Origin: Janthinobacterium sp. B9-8
GTDB lineage: Bacteria > Pseudomonadota > Gammaproteobacteria > Burkholderiales > Chitinibacteraceae
Direction of reading: 5' to 3'
NCBI RefSeq assembly: GCF_000969645.2
Contig: NZ_CP014222.1
Coordinates: 1,178,001-1,242,000 of the forward strand
DNA length: 64,000 nucleotides
Positions within the stretch are counted from its first letter, which is position 1. Each line of letters opens with the position of its first letter. Under the pieces are notes generated by a model. The model did not search any database, was not told the DNA's origin, and worked only from the letters and a program-made list of their open reading frames with translations. Both the position numbers and the translations under genes were made by a program. This document shows positions 17,197 to 25,766 of this stretch, piece after piece.

Positions 17197-17977
17197 GGAG
17201 TGTTTCCTGTGGGCTGGCGGGAATAGCCGGGCTTACGCCCAGATAAGCTTCCATCACGCGCGGGTCGGCCGAAACGGTGGCGTAATCGCCTTCGGATAAA
17301 TGCTGGCCACGGGCTAGTACGGTGATCTTATCGGCTAGGGTAGAAACCACTTTTAGGTTGTGCTCCACCATCAAAATGGTGCGCCCAACGGACGCGCGGC
17401 GAATCAGCGCGGTTACGCGCTCTACATCCTCAATGCCCATGCCCTGTGTGGGCTCGTCCAGCAGCATCAGCTTGGGTTTAAGCGCTAAAGTGGTGGCGAT
17501 TTCTAAAGCGCGCTTTCTGCCGTAAGCCAGTTCGCCCGCTAAGACATGCGAAAACTCGGCAAGGCCCACTTCTTCCAGCAAGGCCATGGCGGTATCAGTG
17601 AAAGCGTTGAGCTCCTGCTTCGATCGCCAAAAGCGATGCGCGCCGCCATTAATCCGCAGCAGCGCCACACGGATATTGTCGAGCGCGCTCATATTGGGAA
17701 ACACGGCTGAAATCTGGAAAGAGCGAATCAGCCCTTTAGTGGCCACTTCGGCAGGTTGCGCTGCCGTGATGTCAACGCCATCAAAAATGACTTGGCCAGC
17801 AGTGGGTGCCAGAAACTTGGTCAGCAAATTAAAGACCGTGGTTTTGCCTGCACCATTGGGGCCAATTAAGGCATGGATGCTGCCACGGGCCACTTCAAGA
17901 TTAATATCGCTGACTGCTGCAAAGCCTTTAAATTCTTTACAAAGGCCGTGCGTTTGCAAAATAGGATCTGAGTTCAT
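17189..17977 (-). CDS. LIV-type ABC transporter ATP-binding protein (LivG family)
   Basis: This is the second ATPase of the importer, 262 residues. Walker A is GPNGAGKTTVFNLL with canonical lysine. The LivG subgroup's ELAYGRKRALEIATTLA replaces the usual signature, Walker B is LMLLDEPTQGM and the H-loop is LMVEHNLKVV. It is the first gene of the five-gene transporter run (LivG, LivF, binding protein, LivH, LivM on the minus strand). The next gene upstream is a sigma54 activator on the same strand, about 450 bp away, so the operator and promoter should lie at 17978-18427. Confidence 0.93.
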   Translation of the reverse strand: MNSDPILQTHGLCKEFKGFAAVSDINLEVARGSIHALIGPNGAGKTTVFNLLTKFLAPTAGQVIFDGVDITAAQPAEVATKGLIRSFQISAVFPNMSALDNIRVALLRINGGAHRFWRSKQELNAFTDTAMALLEEVGLAEFSHVLAGELAYGRKRALEIATTLALKPKLMLLDEPTQGMGIEDVERVTALIRRASVGRTILMVEHNLKVVSTLADKITVLARGQHLSEGDYATVSADPRVMEAYLGVSPAIPASPQETLHA

Positions 17978-18028
17978 TGTATCCGTCCGTCAGGCTGTGC
18001 GTTGCTCGAGGGCTATGCAATGCACGGG

Positions 18029-18045
18029 TGCATGCTACTTTGCCA
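18029..18045 (-). promoter_or_regulatory. Candidate sigma54 (-24/-12) promoter of the transporter operon
   Basis: On the minus strand this reads TGGCAAAGTAGCATGCA. The TGGCA and TGCA halves resemble -24 and -12 elements, but the GG-to-GC spacing is 11 instead of 10 bases, which weakens the call. It lies about 52 bp before the LivG-type start. A near-palindrome TGCACCCGTGCA overlaps its downstream side at 18021-18032. Confidence 0.3.
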
Positions 18046-18427
18046 GAGTCAATCTTTCTTTGGTAGAAAGTTATGGTGTTTTTGTTGGAAAAACACAACT
18101 CGGTATTTTTGCCATTATTCTGTCTAACTAGTAAGCAGGATGTGTGCCAGCGTTCAGAAACGAATGAAATCGCGGCTTTGAGCCGTTTGAAAAAAGTGGA
18201 AGTCTACAAAGTGAGACAAGTAGAGCTGTCGTGGTGCATAAAATGTAATAAAAGGAGGGGTTGGCTTGCTTTACGGTTCGTCTACAAAACGAGACGACTT
18301 TCTCAATATGGAGACATCTTTTAGTCCGACAGGCTGCTAGGCAATAAAGATGATGTTGTAGGGCGTTAATAAGCGCAGCGCATTACGCCGCTTGGGCGTG
18401 GTGCAATGCACTGCGTTTATTGGCACC
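18046..18427. other. Intergenic region between regulator and transporter operon
   Basis: No gene is supported. The 3' part (about 18355-18425) holds a GTAGGGCG-type repeat (GTAGGGCGTTAATAAGCGC ... GTTTATTGGCACCCTA). Activator-binding sites for the sigma54 regulator would be expected here, but I could not single out a convincing tandem dyad. Confidence 0.4.
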
Positions 18428-19834
18428 CTAAGCGCTCTGTTTAAATCCCGCAATTTTCTTATAAAGCGTAGCTCGCGCCAGGCCGAGTTGGCTGGCGGCG
18501 GTGGGGATGTGGCCTTTGCAGTTTTTAATGGCTTCGTTGATCAGCTGCTGCTCAAAAGCTTGCATGGATTCGGCGTGGGTTTTTGTGTTGCTGCTGCTGG
18601 GTTGAACGCCGGGGTAAAGCAGCGGGGCAAGGTCTTCGGCTTCTAACAGTGCTTTATCGCTCAGCATTAGTGCGCGTTCCAGAATATTGTGCAGCTCGCG
18701 CACATTGCCCGGCCAAGAGTATTGGCTTAAAAGTGCGATGGCCGAAGGCGATAGGCGATGCTGGCCAAGGCCGCTGGCGGCTAGCTTATTCATGATGGAT
18801 GTCGCTAATAGACCCAAATCGGCCAGCCTAGCGCGTAGTGGTGGCAGCTCGATGGTCAGCACATTTAGGCGGTAAAATAAATCTGCTCTGAATTGCCCCT
18901 CGGCGATGAGCTTGGCTAGCGGCGCAGAAGTGGCGGCGATGATGCGCACATCGGAGCGCTGCACTTGATTAGAGCCCAGTGCTTCAAATTCCTTATCTTG
19001 TAAGACGCGCAATAATTTGACTTGCAGCGCGGGCGGCATATCGCCGATTTCATCGAGGAACAGCGTGCCGCCGTGGGCGAGTTGAAATTTACCGATGCGG
19101 CCCTTTTTATCGGCGCCGGTATAAGCACCTGCGCTTGCGCCAAATAGCTCGGCCTCGAGCAGCGTTTCAGGAATGGCCGCCATATTGAGCGTGACCAGTG
19201 GCTTGTGGGCGCGGGGCGATGCGGCATGAATGGCATGGGCCAATACCTCTTTACCTGTGCCGGTTTCGCCTAGCAATAAAATCGGCGCATCCCTCTGCGC
19301 GGCGCGGTGGGCTTGGCGCTTTAGCTCGAGCACTGCATCACATTCACCAATAAAATGGCCAAAAGAATATTTGGCGCGGCGTGCCTGGGCGAGTGATTCA
19401 TGCGCCACGGCTAGCTCTTTTTGCAAACTGGAAAATTTAGCCACTAAGGGCGCAAGGGATTGAATTTCATCAAATAGGGCAAAGCCAATTGCGCCAATTA
19501 GCTTGCCTTGCGGATCTTTCAGCGGTAAACGGGTGACGACCAGCGTTCTATCAGGCGCATCCATTAAATCTAATAAAATAGGCTGGCCGGTTTTAAGCAC
19601 TTCCCTAAGCTGGCTTTGGGGAATGACTTCTTCTACTTCCTTGCCGATTGCATTGGCGGGGTCTTTAAAACCAAAGCGATCGGCATAGCGAGCATTAATC
19701 CAGACGATTTTGCATTGCTCATCCACAATCACCGTGCCTTCAGAGTTGTCTTCTAAAGTACGAAATAAAGATTGCAAAGCCAATTGCCGCTCATTATGGC
19801 CATCTGTTAATTGACTGGGGAAAAGATCAGACAT
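18428..19834 (-). CDS. Sigma54-dependent transcriptional activator (PAS, AAA+, Fis-type HTH)
   Basis: This 468-residue enhancer-binding protein has an N-terminal PAS sensor (about 20-130), the AAA+ domain (about 165-395) and a C-terminal Fis-type helix-turn-helix (about 425-465). AAA+ landmarks are Walker A LLLGETGTGKEVLA, the sigma54-contact loop as GAYTGA, Walker B GGTLFLDEIGDMP and the sensor/arginine region FRADLFYRLNVL. It remodels RNA polymerase-sigma54 at -24/-12 promoters in response to a small-molecule signal. Pseudomonas 3HB-utilisation genes are controlled by a similar PAS-type sigma54 activator, so this one probably regulates the adjacent LIV transporter and 3HB genes. There is no receiver domain. 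Confidence 0.92.
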   Translation of the reverse strand: MSDLFPSQLTDGHNERQLALQSLFRTLEDNSEGTVIVDEQCKIVWINARYADRFGFKDPANAIGKEVEEVIPQSQLREVLKTGQPILLDLMDAPDRTLVVTRLPLKDPQGKLIGAIGFALFDEIQSLAPLVAKFSSLQKELAVAHESLAQARRAKYSFGHFIGECDAVLELKRQAHRAAQRDAPILLLGETGTGKEVLAHAIHAASPRAHKPLVTLNMAAIPETLLEAELFGASAGAYTGADKKGRIGKFQLAHGGTLFLDEIGDMPPALQVKLLRVLQDKEFEALGSNQVQRSDVRIIAATSAPLAKLIAEGQFRADLFYRLNVLTIELPPLRARLADLGLLATSIMNKLAASGLGQHRLSPSAIALLSQYSWPGNVRELHNILERALMLSDKALLEAEDLAPLLYPGVQPSSSNTKTHAESMQAFEQQLINEAIKNCKGHIPTAASQLGLARATLYKKIAGFKQSA

Positions 19835-19934
19835 GGCCCGTAATCCGTGGCTTGCAGGGGATTTGCTACCATAACATGGAGGCGGCGTATCTGTTTAATT
19901 ACTGTACTTGGCTGGGATGATCTGTTGTACGGAA

Positions 19935-20348
19935 TTAGCTGATTAATAGCCCCAATAAAATAAACCAGCCTAGCCATGAGCAAAAGGTGCTGATTAAAAA
20001 ATGCCGTATCAGTTTTTTAATGCCCAGCATGCGTAATGCCAAGGCACGAGGCGGGGTGTTTCGGTCAAATAGGCTGTTTAATACTTGATCAAGCTGGAGA
20101 AAATCAGTTTCGCTTTGCAGCTGATTTAATAGTTTTTCATCTAATGTGATGCGCCAGTAGAAATAATATTGAATTGCAGTGGCTAGGCTGCTCGCCATAA
20201 GGAGCCCTATTTCTACTTTGTCGAGCATGTGGCTAGCAGCTAGCCAATAGCTGATTAAAAATAAAAATGGCGTGGGCCATATTAGGGTTTTGCAAGAGGC
20301 GAGCGTAGCCACACTTAATTTAAAAAATAGCGATTCTTCATTTTTCAT
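19935..20348 (-). CDS. Small membrane protein at end of ynb-like operon
   Basis: This 137-residue protein is not assigned to a known family. It has two hydrophobic segments near the N-terminus (about 20-38 and 45-63) and one at the C-terminus (about 115-135), with a basic amphipathic stretch between (RNTPPRALALRMLGIKK). Its start overlaps the stop of the YnbD-like gene by 4 bp (ATGA), so it is translated from the same operon. E. coli ynbABCD has no counterpart that I recall. A membrane partner of the lipid enzymes is the simplest guess. Confidence 0.7.
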   Translation of the reverse strand: MKNEESLFFKLSVATLASCKTLIWPTPFLFLISYWLAASHMLDKVEIGLLMASSLATAIQYYFYWRITLDEKLLNQLQSETDFLQLDQVLNSLFDRNTPPRALALRMLGIKKLIRHFLISTFCSWLGWFILLGLLIS

Positions 20349-21664
20349 GTTATGTCATCGCAAAGCAGGGCTAATTGATTTAATTGCACCTTACTTAATA
20401 TAAATTTGCTGCGTTTTTTTTGTAAGATTGCCAGTGCTTCATTTATGTCTTTTGTTTGCTGGCTCACGACCAGCCAAGCCAATACCACGGCTGCGCTTCG
20501 AGTTAAGCCAAGCGCGCAGTGAACCAATACAGGCTGCGGCATGGATTGCAGCGTGCGCACACAGTGCTGCAAAGTTTGCTGATCGGGTAGTTGTAAATCT
20601 AAAAGCGGGCAGGAGTGATAAATAACCGTTGCTGGCGCTTGCCTGTCGTATTCCGCAGCAAGATCAAGCACGGATTTAAAGCGTGGATCTGTCGCTGCGC
20701 TGATGGGGCCCAGCCACACACCACGGCTGATTTCTTCAGCGCCGGGTAGTGATTTTAATAAATAGCGGTGCACTAGTTGCGTCACAAAAGAGTAGGGCCA
20801 AAGTAAGGCTTGCGCTGCAAAGCGCCTTTGCCCGCTATCTTTTTGCATGACCTCCGGCCCTAGCCCTAGGTAGGCAGCGGCGAGGATCAGCAAGGAAGTG
20901 ATTGGCCAAAGCAGTAGCCAAGCCCAGCCTTGCAGATAGGCAATGCTTAAGGATAAAAGCAGCGCACCCGTGAAATAGCGCAAGGCCAGTTTGGGCGTGC
21001 TTTGTCGTGGCTTATTGAGCGCCGCAAACAAACTTACGCCAGGCGTTGGTAATAAATAACAAACTACAAAGCCGAGTAAAAACCCACTAGGCACATCCCA
21101 AAAATGATGTTGCCATGTGGTCAGCACGGATAGGCCAATCAGGGCAAACCAGACATGCAGCAAAGGCTGCCAGCGTGCAGGAACATGGGCGTAATAACGC
21201 AGCCATAACACGGTAAGCAGGCCGATATGCAGCGATGGCGCTTGATTAAAGGGCTTGTCAAAACCCATTAAGAGCGTAAACAGCTGGCCGAAAACACCCT
21301 CGAGTGCAGGGCGCTCAAAGCTAAAGCGCAGCGGAAACAACACAAAAAATAAGCAAGAGAGCAGCGATGTGGCTAAGAGGCGCTTGGCGTGGGTATTAAG
21401 CTCGCTACGGCTGGTGCATATAAATAGAGAAATGCCATAGAGCAGATCGATGCTCCAGTAAGGCACGATGGTCCAAGGCCAGAGCGGGATCTGCCGCTCC
21501 CAAGCCATGGCGATATTTCTAACGCCAGCCAGAGGCAAGGACGCGGCGTAGTGATTGGCTGCGCCATAAAAAATAAAAAAACCTGGTCCGAGCAGCATCA
21601 GCCACAAGAGGGCGAGCCGCCACGGGCGCGGCTCTTTTGCCTGAGTGTTTAAATCTGAACTCAT
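20345..21664 (-). CDS. ynbD: PAP2 / dual-specificity phosphatase fusion, YnbD-like
   Basis: This 439-residue polytopic membrane protein is a fusion of two phosphatase folds. Residues ~1-260 carry a PAP2-like domain with several transmembrane helices, including QAPSLHIG and TTWQHHFWDVPSGFLLG (His and Asp of the PAP2 motifs). The C-terminal ~150 residues are a cytoplasmic dual-specificity phosphatase with the Cys-x5-Arg loop VHCALGLTRSA. The order and overlaps match E. coli YnbD (430 aa). It would remove phosphate from a lipid or headgroup intermediate; the true substrate is unknown. Its start overlaps the stop of the YnbC-like gene. Confidence 0.85.
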   Translation of the reverse strand: MSSDLNTQAKEPRPWRLALLWLMLLGPGFFIFYGAANHYAASLPLAGVRNIAMAWERQIPLWPWTIVPYWSIDLLYGISLFICTSRSELNTHAKRLLATSLLSCLFFVLFPLRFSFERPALEGVFGQLFTLLMGFDKPFNQAPSLHIGLLTVLWLRYYAHVPARWQPLLHVWFALIGLSVLTTWQHHFWDVPSGFLLGFVVCYLLPTPGVSLFAALNKPRQSTPKLALRYFTGALLLSLSIAYLQGWAWLLLWPITSLLILAAAYLGLGPEVMQKDSGQRRFAAQALLWPYSFVTQLVHRYLLKSLPGAEEISRGVWLGPISAATDPRFKSVLDLAAEYDRQAPATVIYHSCPLLDLQLPDQQTLQHCVRTLQSMPQPVLVHCALGLTRSAAVVLAWLVVSQQTKDINEALAILQKKRSKFILSKVQLNQLALLCDDIT

Positions 21665-23406
21665 GTGCTTTTAATCCGGCGTGCCAGGCTAACGGTGAAG
21701 ATGCCCCATTCATCAATGCGCTGGGTGATTTTTTCAAAGCCGGCTTGCTCAACTAACTGATCCATTTCGTATTGAGTACGGCGGCGCATAATCCAATCGG
21801 CCCCGCTTCGATGGCTGGTCAGCGTGCGAGCAATCAGCTCAAGTTGCGGGTGCCAAGGTTGGTTGGTGTAAACCAGAAAACCGCCTTCTGGCACGGCTTC
21901 GGCAAGGCCTGCCAGCGAGGCTTTGATGGGGGCGTTGTCAGGGAACAACTCATAAAGGCCGGATACCACGGCCAGCGTGGGTGCTGGGGATAGGCTGGCT
22001 AAACTGGCTTGATCAAAAGCATCGCCCTGCTGAAAATCAGCTAGATGCGCTAAGCCTTTTTCTTTGATCAGCGCTTTGCCCGCCTCTACATTGATAGTGC
22101 TGTAATCACGTAATAAAACGCGGTCGATTTTATGGTCAGCAACGGCATCCAGAATGTAGCGGCCATGCCCTGCGGCGATATCCACAATCTTTACGCTTTG
22201 CTTGCTTTCTGTGAGCGATTTAATGGCAAGGCCAATGAGCTCTTCGAGGTTTATTTTGCGCTGGCGTATGCCTTTCCAGCCTACGCTGTCCAGATAAGTG
22301 CGATCGCCAAACCGGCCCAGCGGGGTGCGTCCGGAGGTTTGGTTCTTGTAGACATAATCTAAGGTGCTACCCGAGTCAAAGCCGGTTTCCCATCCTAGCC
22401 GAATTCCATCAGATAGCTTGCCTACGGTGGCAAGGGATAAGCGGGTAAGGGCAAAGTGCCAGTGTTTTAGGGTAAAAGGTGAGCCAACTTGCTGCAGCTG
22501 TTGATATTCATTGGCGGTATAGCCGCTTTTATCTGCGTGGCTTAGATCGACTTTGGGCACGCCCGCTTCCACTTTCTGAATAAAGCTGCGGATCAGCGTA
22601 AATGCTTTGGCGCGATCTTTTTCGCCCAGCGTATCGTGATAAAACCCCTCCAATGTGTGCATTTCTTTGCATGGACTGCCAAGGTGTTCAAAGAATGTGC
22701 GCTGCGGAGCCTGATGTACCACAAAATCTGCACCTGAGATCAAAAGCTGGGTTGGGGTTTGGATGGCGCCTGCATCGGCAATAATGCGCTCGGCCGTGTC
22801 GTAGAGGCCCAGCAGGATATTGACTGAAATAGGGCGGGCAATCAGCGGGTCGGCATTATAAGAGGCAATGCGCTCCGGGTCATGCGTCAGAAACTTGGCT
22901 TTTACATAAGAATTAACATAAAAATTGCCGCGCAGTTTTTCCATAAGGCGCAGGCTAGGCCTTGCCAAAGGCACGTAAAGCTTCACTTTAAATGCGGGGG
23001 AAGCCAAGATTAGCGCGCGGATTCTGGGGGCGTAATCGTGCACCCAAGTCGATGCCAATACCGCGCCTACGCTTTGCGCAATCACGATGACTTCTTCCAT
23101 GGCGTAGCCATAAGTTTGGCAAAGATAATGAATAAAAGTATCTAGATCGCGCACGGTAGTACCCAAACTCGGGCTGTAGCCGCGCGGCCCGCTATTCTTG
23201 CCGTGGCCGCGGGCATCCCATGCAAATAGCGCGGTATCAGGCATTTGTAATTCGTCCGCAATATGCTGTAAGCGCCCAGAGTGCTCGTGCCCACGGTGGA
23301 GCAGCACAATGACGCGGCGCGCGGCGGTGTCGACGGCTGGCCAGTGGCGATAAAACAGCTTGCTACCATCAAAGCTACTAAATAATTTCTCTTGTGGCGT
23401 GCGCAT
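21661..23406 (-). CDS. ynbC: Alpha/beta hydrolase - SAM methyltransferase fusion, YnbC-like
   Basis: This 581-residue two-domain protein is close to E. coli YnbC (585). The N-terminal ~290 residues are an alpha/beta-hydrolase of the monoglyceride-lipase type: oxyanion turn LLHRGHEHSGR, AWDARGHGKN, nucleophile elbow VIAQSVGAVLA and C-terminal LEGFYHDTL with the catalytic His. From about residue 330 follows a class I methyltransferase with motif I VDIAAGHGRYILDA and acidic loop LRDYSTIN. A lipid lyase joined to a methyltransferase suggests trimming and methylation of a glycerolipid or its headgroup. It overlaps the next gene by 4 bp. Confidence 0.87.
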   Translation of the reverse strand: MRTPQEKLFSSFDGSKLFYRHWPAVDTAARRVIVLLHRGHEHSGRLQHIADELQMPDTALFAWDARGHGKNSGPRGYSPSLGTTVRDLDTFIHYLCQTYGYAMEEVIVIAQSVGAVLASTWVHDYAPRIRALILASPAFKVKLYVPLARPSLRLMEKLRGNFYVNSYVKAKFLTHDPERIASYNADPLIARPISVNILLGLYDTAERIIADAGAIQTPTQLLISGADFVVHQAPQRTFFEHLGSPCKEMHTLEGFYHDTLGEKDRAKAFTLIRSFIQKVEAGVPKVDLSHADKSGYTANEYQQLQQVGSPFTLKHWHFALTRLSLATVGKLSDGIRLGWETGFDSGSTLDYVYKNQTSGRTPLGRFGDRTYLDSVGWKGIRQRKINLEELIGLAIKSLTESKQSVKIVDIAAGHGRYILDAVADHKIDRVLLRDYSTINVEAGKALIKEKGLAHLADFQQGDAFDQASLASLSPAPTLAVVSGLYELFPDNAPIKASLAGLAEAVPEGGFLVYTNQPWHPQLELIARTLTSHRSGADWIMRRRTQYEMDQLVEQAGFEKITQRIDEWGIFTVSLARRIKST

Positions 23407-23466
23407 TTGGATATTCCTTATTTAAGTTTATTGCCGCAGGCACAGGCCCAGCATCGCCGCAGTGTG

Positions 23467-24120
23467 CTATTGCGGGCCGGGAAGGGAGAGCAAGGTTTTT
23501 TGTTTTAAATTAAGCAGCGCATCTTTGATTGATGCCCGAAAAGCCGCTTTTTCTGTCAGCCAAGGCAGGGGGCGGCCAATGGCAATATCAACAAAAAAGG
23601 GAATGGGGAACCACCGGCCTTTGCCCATCGCTCGGCCTAGGCCGTTTAAATACACGGGAATAACTGGAATATTGGGGAAATCTCGGTACAGATACCAGAT
23701 GCCAGATTTAATCTCTGAAAGCGTTTCTGGCTCGCCCCGTGTGCCCTCCGGAAACAAGATAAGAATACGCCCCTGCTTAAGTGCTTCTTTGCAATCTGCC
23801 AGTGGATCAAAACCGGCTGCCGCTCCACCACGTATTACGGGGATAATGCCTACCACTTGCGTTGCAAACCACGCAAATAAGCGGTTGGTCAGAAAGTAAT
23901 CTGCGGCAGCGGCGGGTTGAATGTTGGGAATCAGGGCTAGGGGAAACAAACTGTAGATGGCCAGAATATCCAGATGACTATTGTGATTGGCCAGCACAAT
24001 GGCCGGCCCTTTTAAAGGAAGGCGATCTTGATGCCTGACGGTGACGCCAAACCAGAGCCGGACTAATGGCCTTGCCAGCAATAATACAAATAGGATTCTT
24101 AAATAACGGTTCATAGGCAT
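23467..24120 (-). CDS. 1-acyl-glycerol-3-phosphate acyltransferase family protein
   Basis: This is a PlsC-type acyltransferase of 217 residues with an N-terminal membrane segment. It has motif I LANHNSHLD (His-x4-Asp), the IIPVIRGG stretch, motif III LFPEGTRGEPE and motif IV VIPVYLNGLG. The family transfers an acyl chain from acyl-ACP or acyl-CoA to lysophosphatidic acid. The gene sits between the YnbC-like and CdsA-like genes, 12 bp after the latter. This addition is absent from the four-gene E. coli operon as I know it. It could supply phosphatidic acid for the CDP-diacylglycerol synthase next door. Confidence 0.88.
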   Translation of the reverse strand: MPMNRYLRILFVLLLARPLVRLWFGVTVRHQDRLPLKGPAIVLANHNSHLDILAIYSLFPLALIPNIQPAAAADYFLTNRLFAWFATQVVGIIPVIRGGAAAGFDPLADCKEALKQGRILILFPEGTRGEPETLSEIKSGIWYLYRDFPNIPVIPVYLNGLGRAMGKGRWFPIPFFVDIAIGRPLPWLTEKAAFRASIKDALLNLKQKTLLSLPGPQ

Positions 24121-24132
24121 TGGTGATATGCC

Positions 24133-25080
24133 TTAATAATATAAATAATGGGTGTAATGAAAAAACAAGGGAGCCGTATAAGTTAAAGAATCGAGCCGGT
24201 CTAAAATGCCGCCGTGCCCCGGTAGTAAGCGGCCAGAATCTTTTACGCCAATATCGCGTTTCACTGCAGAAATCACAATATCGCCAATAAAGCCCATTAC
24301 GCCGATTAATAAACCAGCCAATGCCGCGTGTAAGGGTGAAAAAGGTGTGAGCAAAGGCCCGAGCAGCCAGCCCAGCAGGCTGGTGGTGAGCGCGCCGCCC
24401 AAAAATCCTTCCAGCGTTTTATTGGGGCTGACCTTGGGAGACACTTTGCGGCGGCCAAATGACTTGCCCCATAAGTATTGGGCCACATCATTTAATTGAG
24501 TTAATGCGACTAAATAAAACAGCAGCATCGGGCCATGCTCTGCTTTGCCTATGCCGGTTAAAAGAGGAAGGGCGAGAACCGCTCCCATATGGCTTAAACA
24601 AAACACGCAAATCATCAGCCCCCATTGCAAGGAGGCGGCAGCCTTCAGAAAACCCTGAGTTTCGCCCACTAAAACCATGCGCATAGGAACAAACAAAAAC
24701 ACATAAACGGGGATAAAAATAATAAACATCCCGTACCAGTGAATGCCCAACCAATAATATTGCAGCGGAATACATAAATAGGCCCAGAACAGCACCACAT
24801 GGTCGGCTGTGCGAGTGGAGCAGAGCGTTAAGTATTCCTTGAGCGCCAAAAAGCTAACGAGGCCAAGCACGACAAGGGCAATCGTCATATTGCCCAGTAG
24901 CGTCAAAGAAAAACACGCCACAATCCACCACCAAGTGCGAATGCGTAGCTTTAGCTCTAACCAGTTTTTTTGAGGATAGCGCTTACCTAAAATAAACAGG
25001 GTGAGGCTGGCGGTGATCAGTAGGGCGAAAACGCCTTCCAGTGCAGTGATCAGCGCAGGGGGTAAAAGTAAGTTAATCAT
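24133..25080 (-). CDS. ynbB: Phosphatidate cytidylyltransferase (CdsA family), YnbB-like
   Basis: This 315-residue polytopic inner-membrane protein has about eight transmembrane helices and the CdsA signature near the C-terminus: KVSPNKTLEGFLGG, GFIGDIVISAVKRDIGVKD, and GHGGILDRLDSL. It makes CDP-diacylglycerol from phosphatidate and CTP. A housekeeping cdsA normally lies with uppS, dxr and bamA, so this is a second, pathway-specific copy. Its start overlaps the stop of the YnbA-like gene by 4 bp, which couples activation of the lipid to headgroup transfer. Confidence 0.9.
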   Translation of the reverse strand: MINLLLPPALITALEGVFALLITASLTLFILGKRYPQKNWLELKLRIRTWWWIVACFSLTLLGNMTIALVVLGLVSFLALKEYLTLCSTRTADHVVLFWAYLCIPLQYYWLGIHWYGMFIIFIPVYVFLFVPMRMVLVGETQGFLKAAASLQWGLMICVFCLSHMGAVLALPLLTGIGKAEHGPMLLFYLVALTQLNDVAQYLWGKSFGRRKVSPKVSPNKTLEGFLGGALTTSLLGWLLGPLLTPFSPLHAALAGLLIGVMGFIGDIVISAVKRDIGVKDSGRLLPGHGGILDRLDSLTYTAPLFFHYTHYLYY

Positions 25081-25679
25081 GATTGATTGGCCAATATCCC
25101 TTTAGCGCGATTGATGCAGGTCCACAGCATCAGCCCAGCGGTGATGGCAAAGAGTGTGCTGGTCCATACGGCGATCTCTGGGAAAAACCCAAGCAGCAGC
25201 GCAAAGCCGCCGTAAACAAAAGCCCTATCACTTTTACCCATTGGCCCGTCGTAGCGCCGCGCAGCCCCTAATGTGGGGCCAAGCACTCCCATAAATTCGG
25301 TTAAACACGCCAGAAAAACCGCCATGATGACCCAGGCGGGTTGCGTGCTGACAAGGCAAAAAGGCAAGTAGAGGGCCGCATCAGAAACCACATCGCTCAC
25401 CTCATTTAAAATGCCACCCAATGCAGATTGTTGATTGAATTCACGCGCCATCATGCCGTCAATGGCGTTGAGTGCCATCCGCAGCAGCAAAAAAAGAGGT
25501 AGGACTAACCAAGGTAAACGGGAATCAGGTTGTAGATAGAGCCAAATACCCATCAGGGTAGAGCTCAGCATGGCAATGAGTGTGACTTGATTGGCGGTAA
25601 TGCCAGAGCGGGCCATTAAAGTACAAAGCGGCCGTAATATGGATTGGAATCTAGATTTTAATTGGTAGATGCTGGGCAT
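25077..25679 (-). CDS. ynbA: CDP-alcohol phosphatidyltransferase family protein, YnbA-like
   Basis: This 200-residue membrane enzyme has about six helices. It would join a phosphatidyl group from CDP-diacylglycerol to an alcohol acceptor that is not known. The family motif D-x2-DG-x2-AR-x8-G-x3-D-x3-D appears as NAIDGMMAREFNQQSALG then GILNEVSD: the first and third Asp positions are Asn. From memory E. coli YnbA shows the same substitutions, so this marks a subfamily and not decay. It is the first gene of a six-gene overlapping operon on the minus strand; its promoter should lie within 25680-25760. Confidence 0.85.
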   Translation of the reverse strand: MPSIYQLKSRFQSILRPLCTLMARSGITANQVTLIAMLSSTLMGIWLYLQPDSRLPWLVLPLFLLLRMALNAIDGMMAREFNQQSALGGILNEVSDVVSDAALYLPFCLVSTQPAWVIMAVFLACLTEFMGVLGPTLGAARRYDGPMGKSDRAFVYGGFALLLGFFPEIAVWTSTLFAITAGLMLWTCINRAKGILANQS

Positions 25680-25766
25680 TTTGTTTTGTTTTTTGAGTGC
25701 ATTTAGAGAAAACGTGAATTGCTTATTTGTAAGTTTTGTGTATTTTTTGAGTAGTTTGAATGTAAA

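Noticed and set aside
24133..25080. Housekeeping cdsA
   Set aside because: The gene is embedded in the ynb-like operon, not next to uppS, dxr or bamA, so it is treated as a pathway-specific copy.
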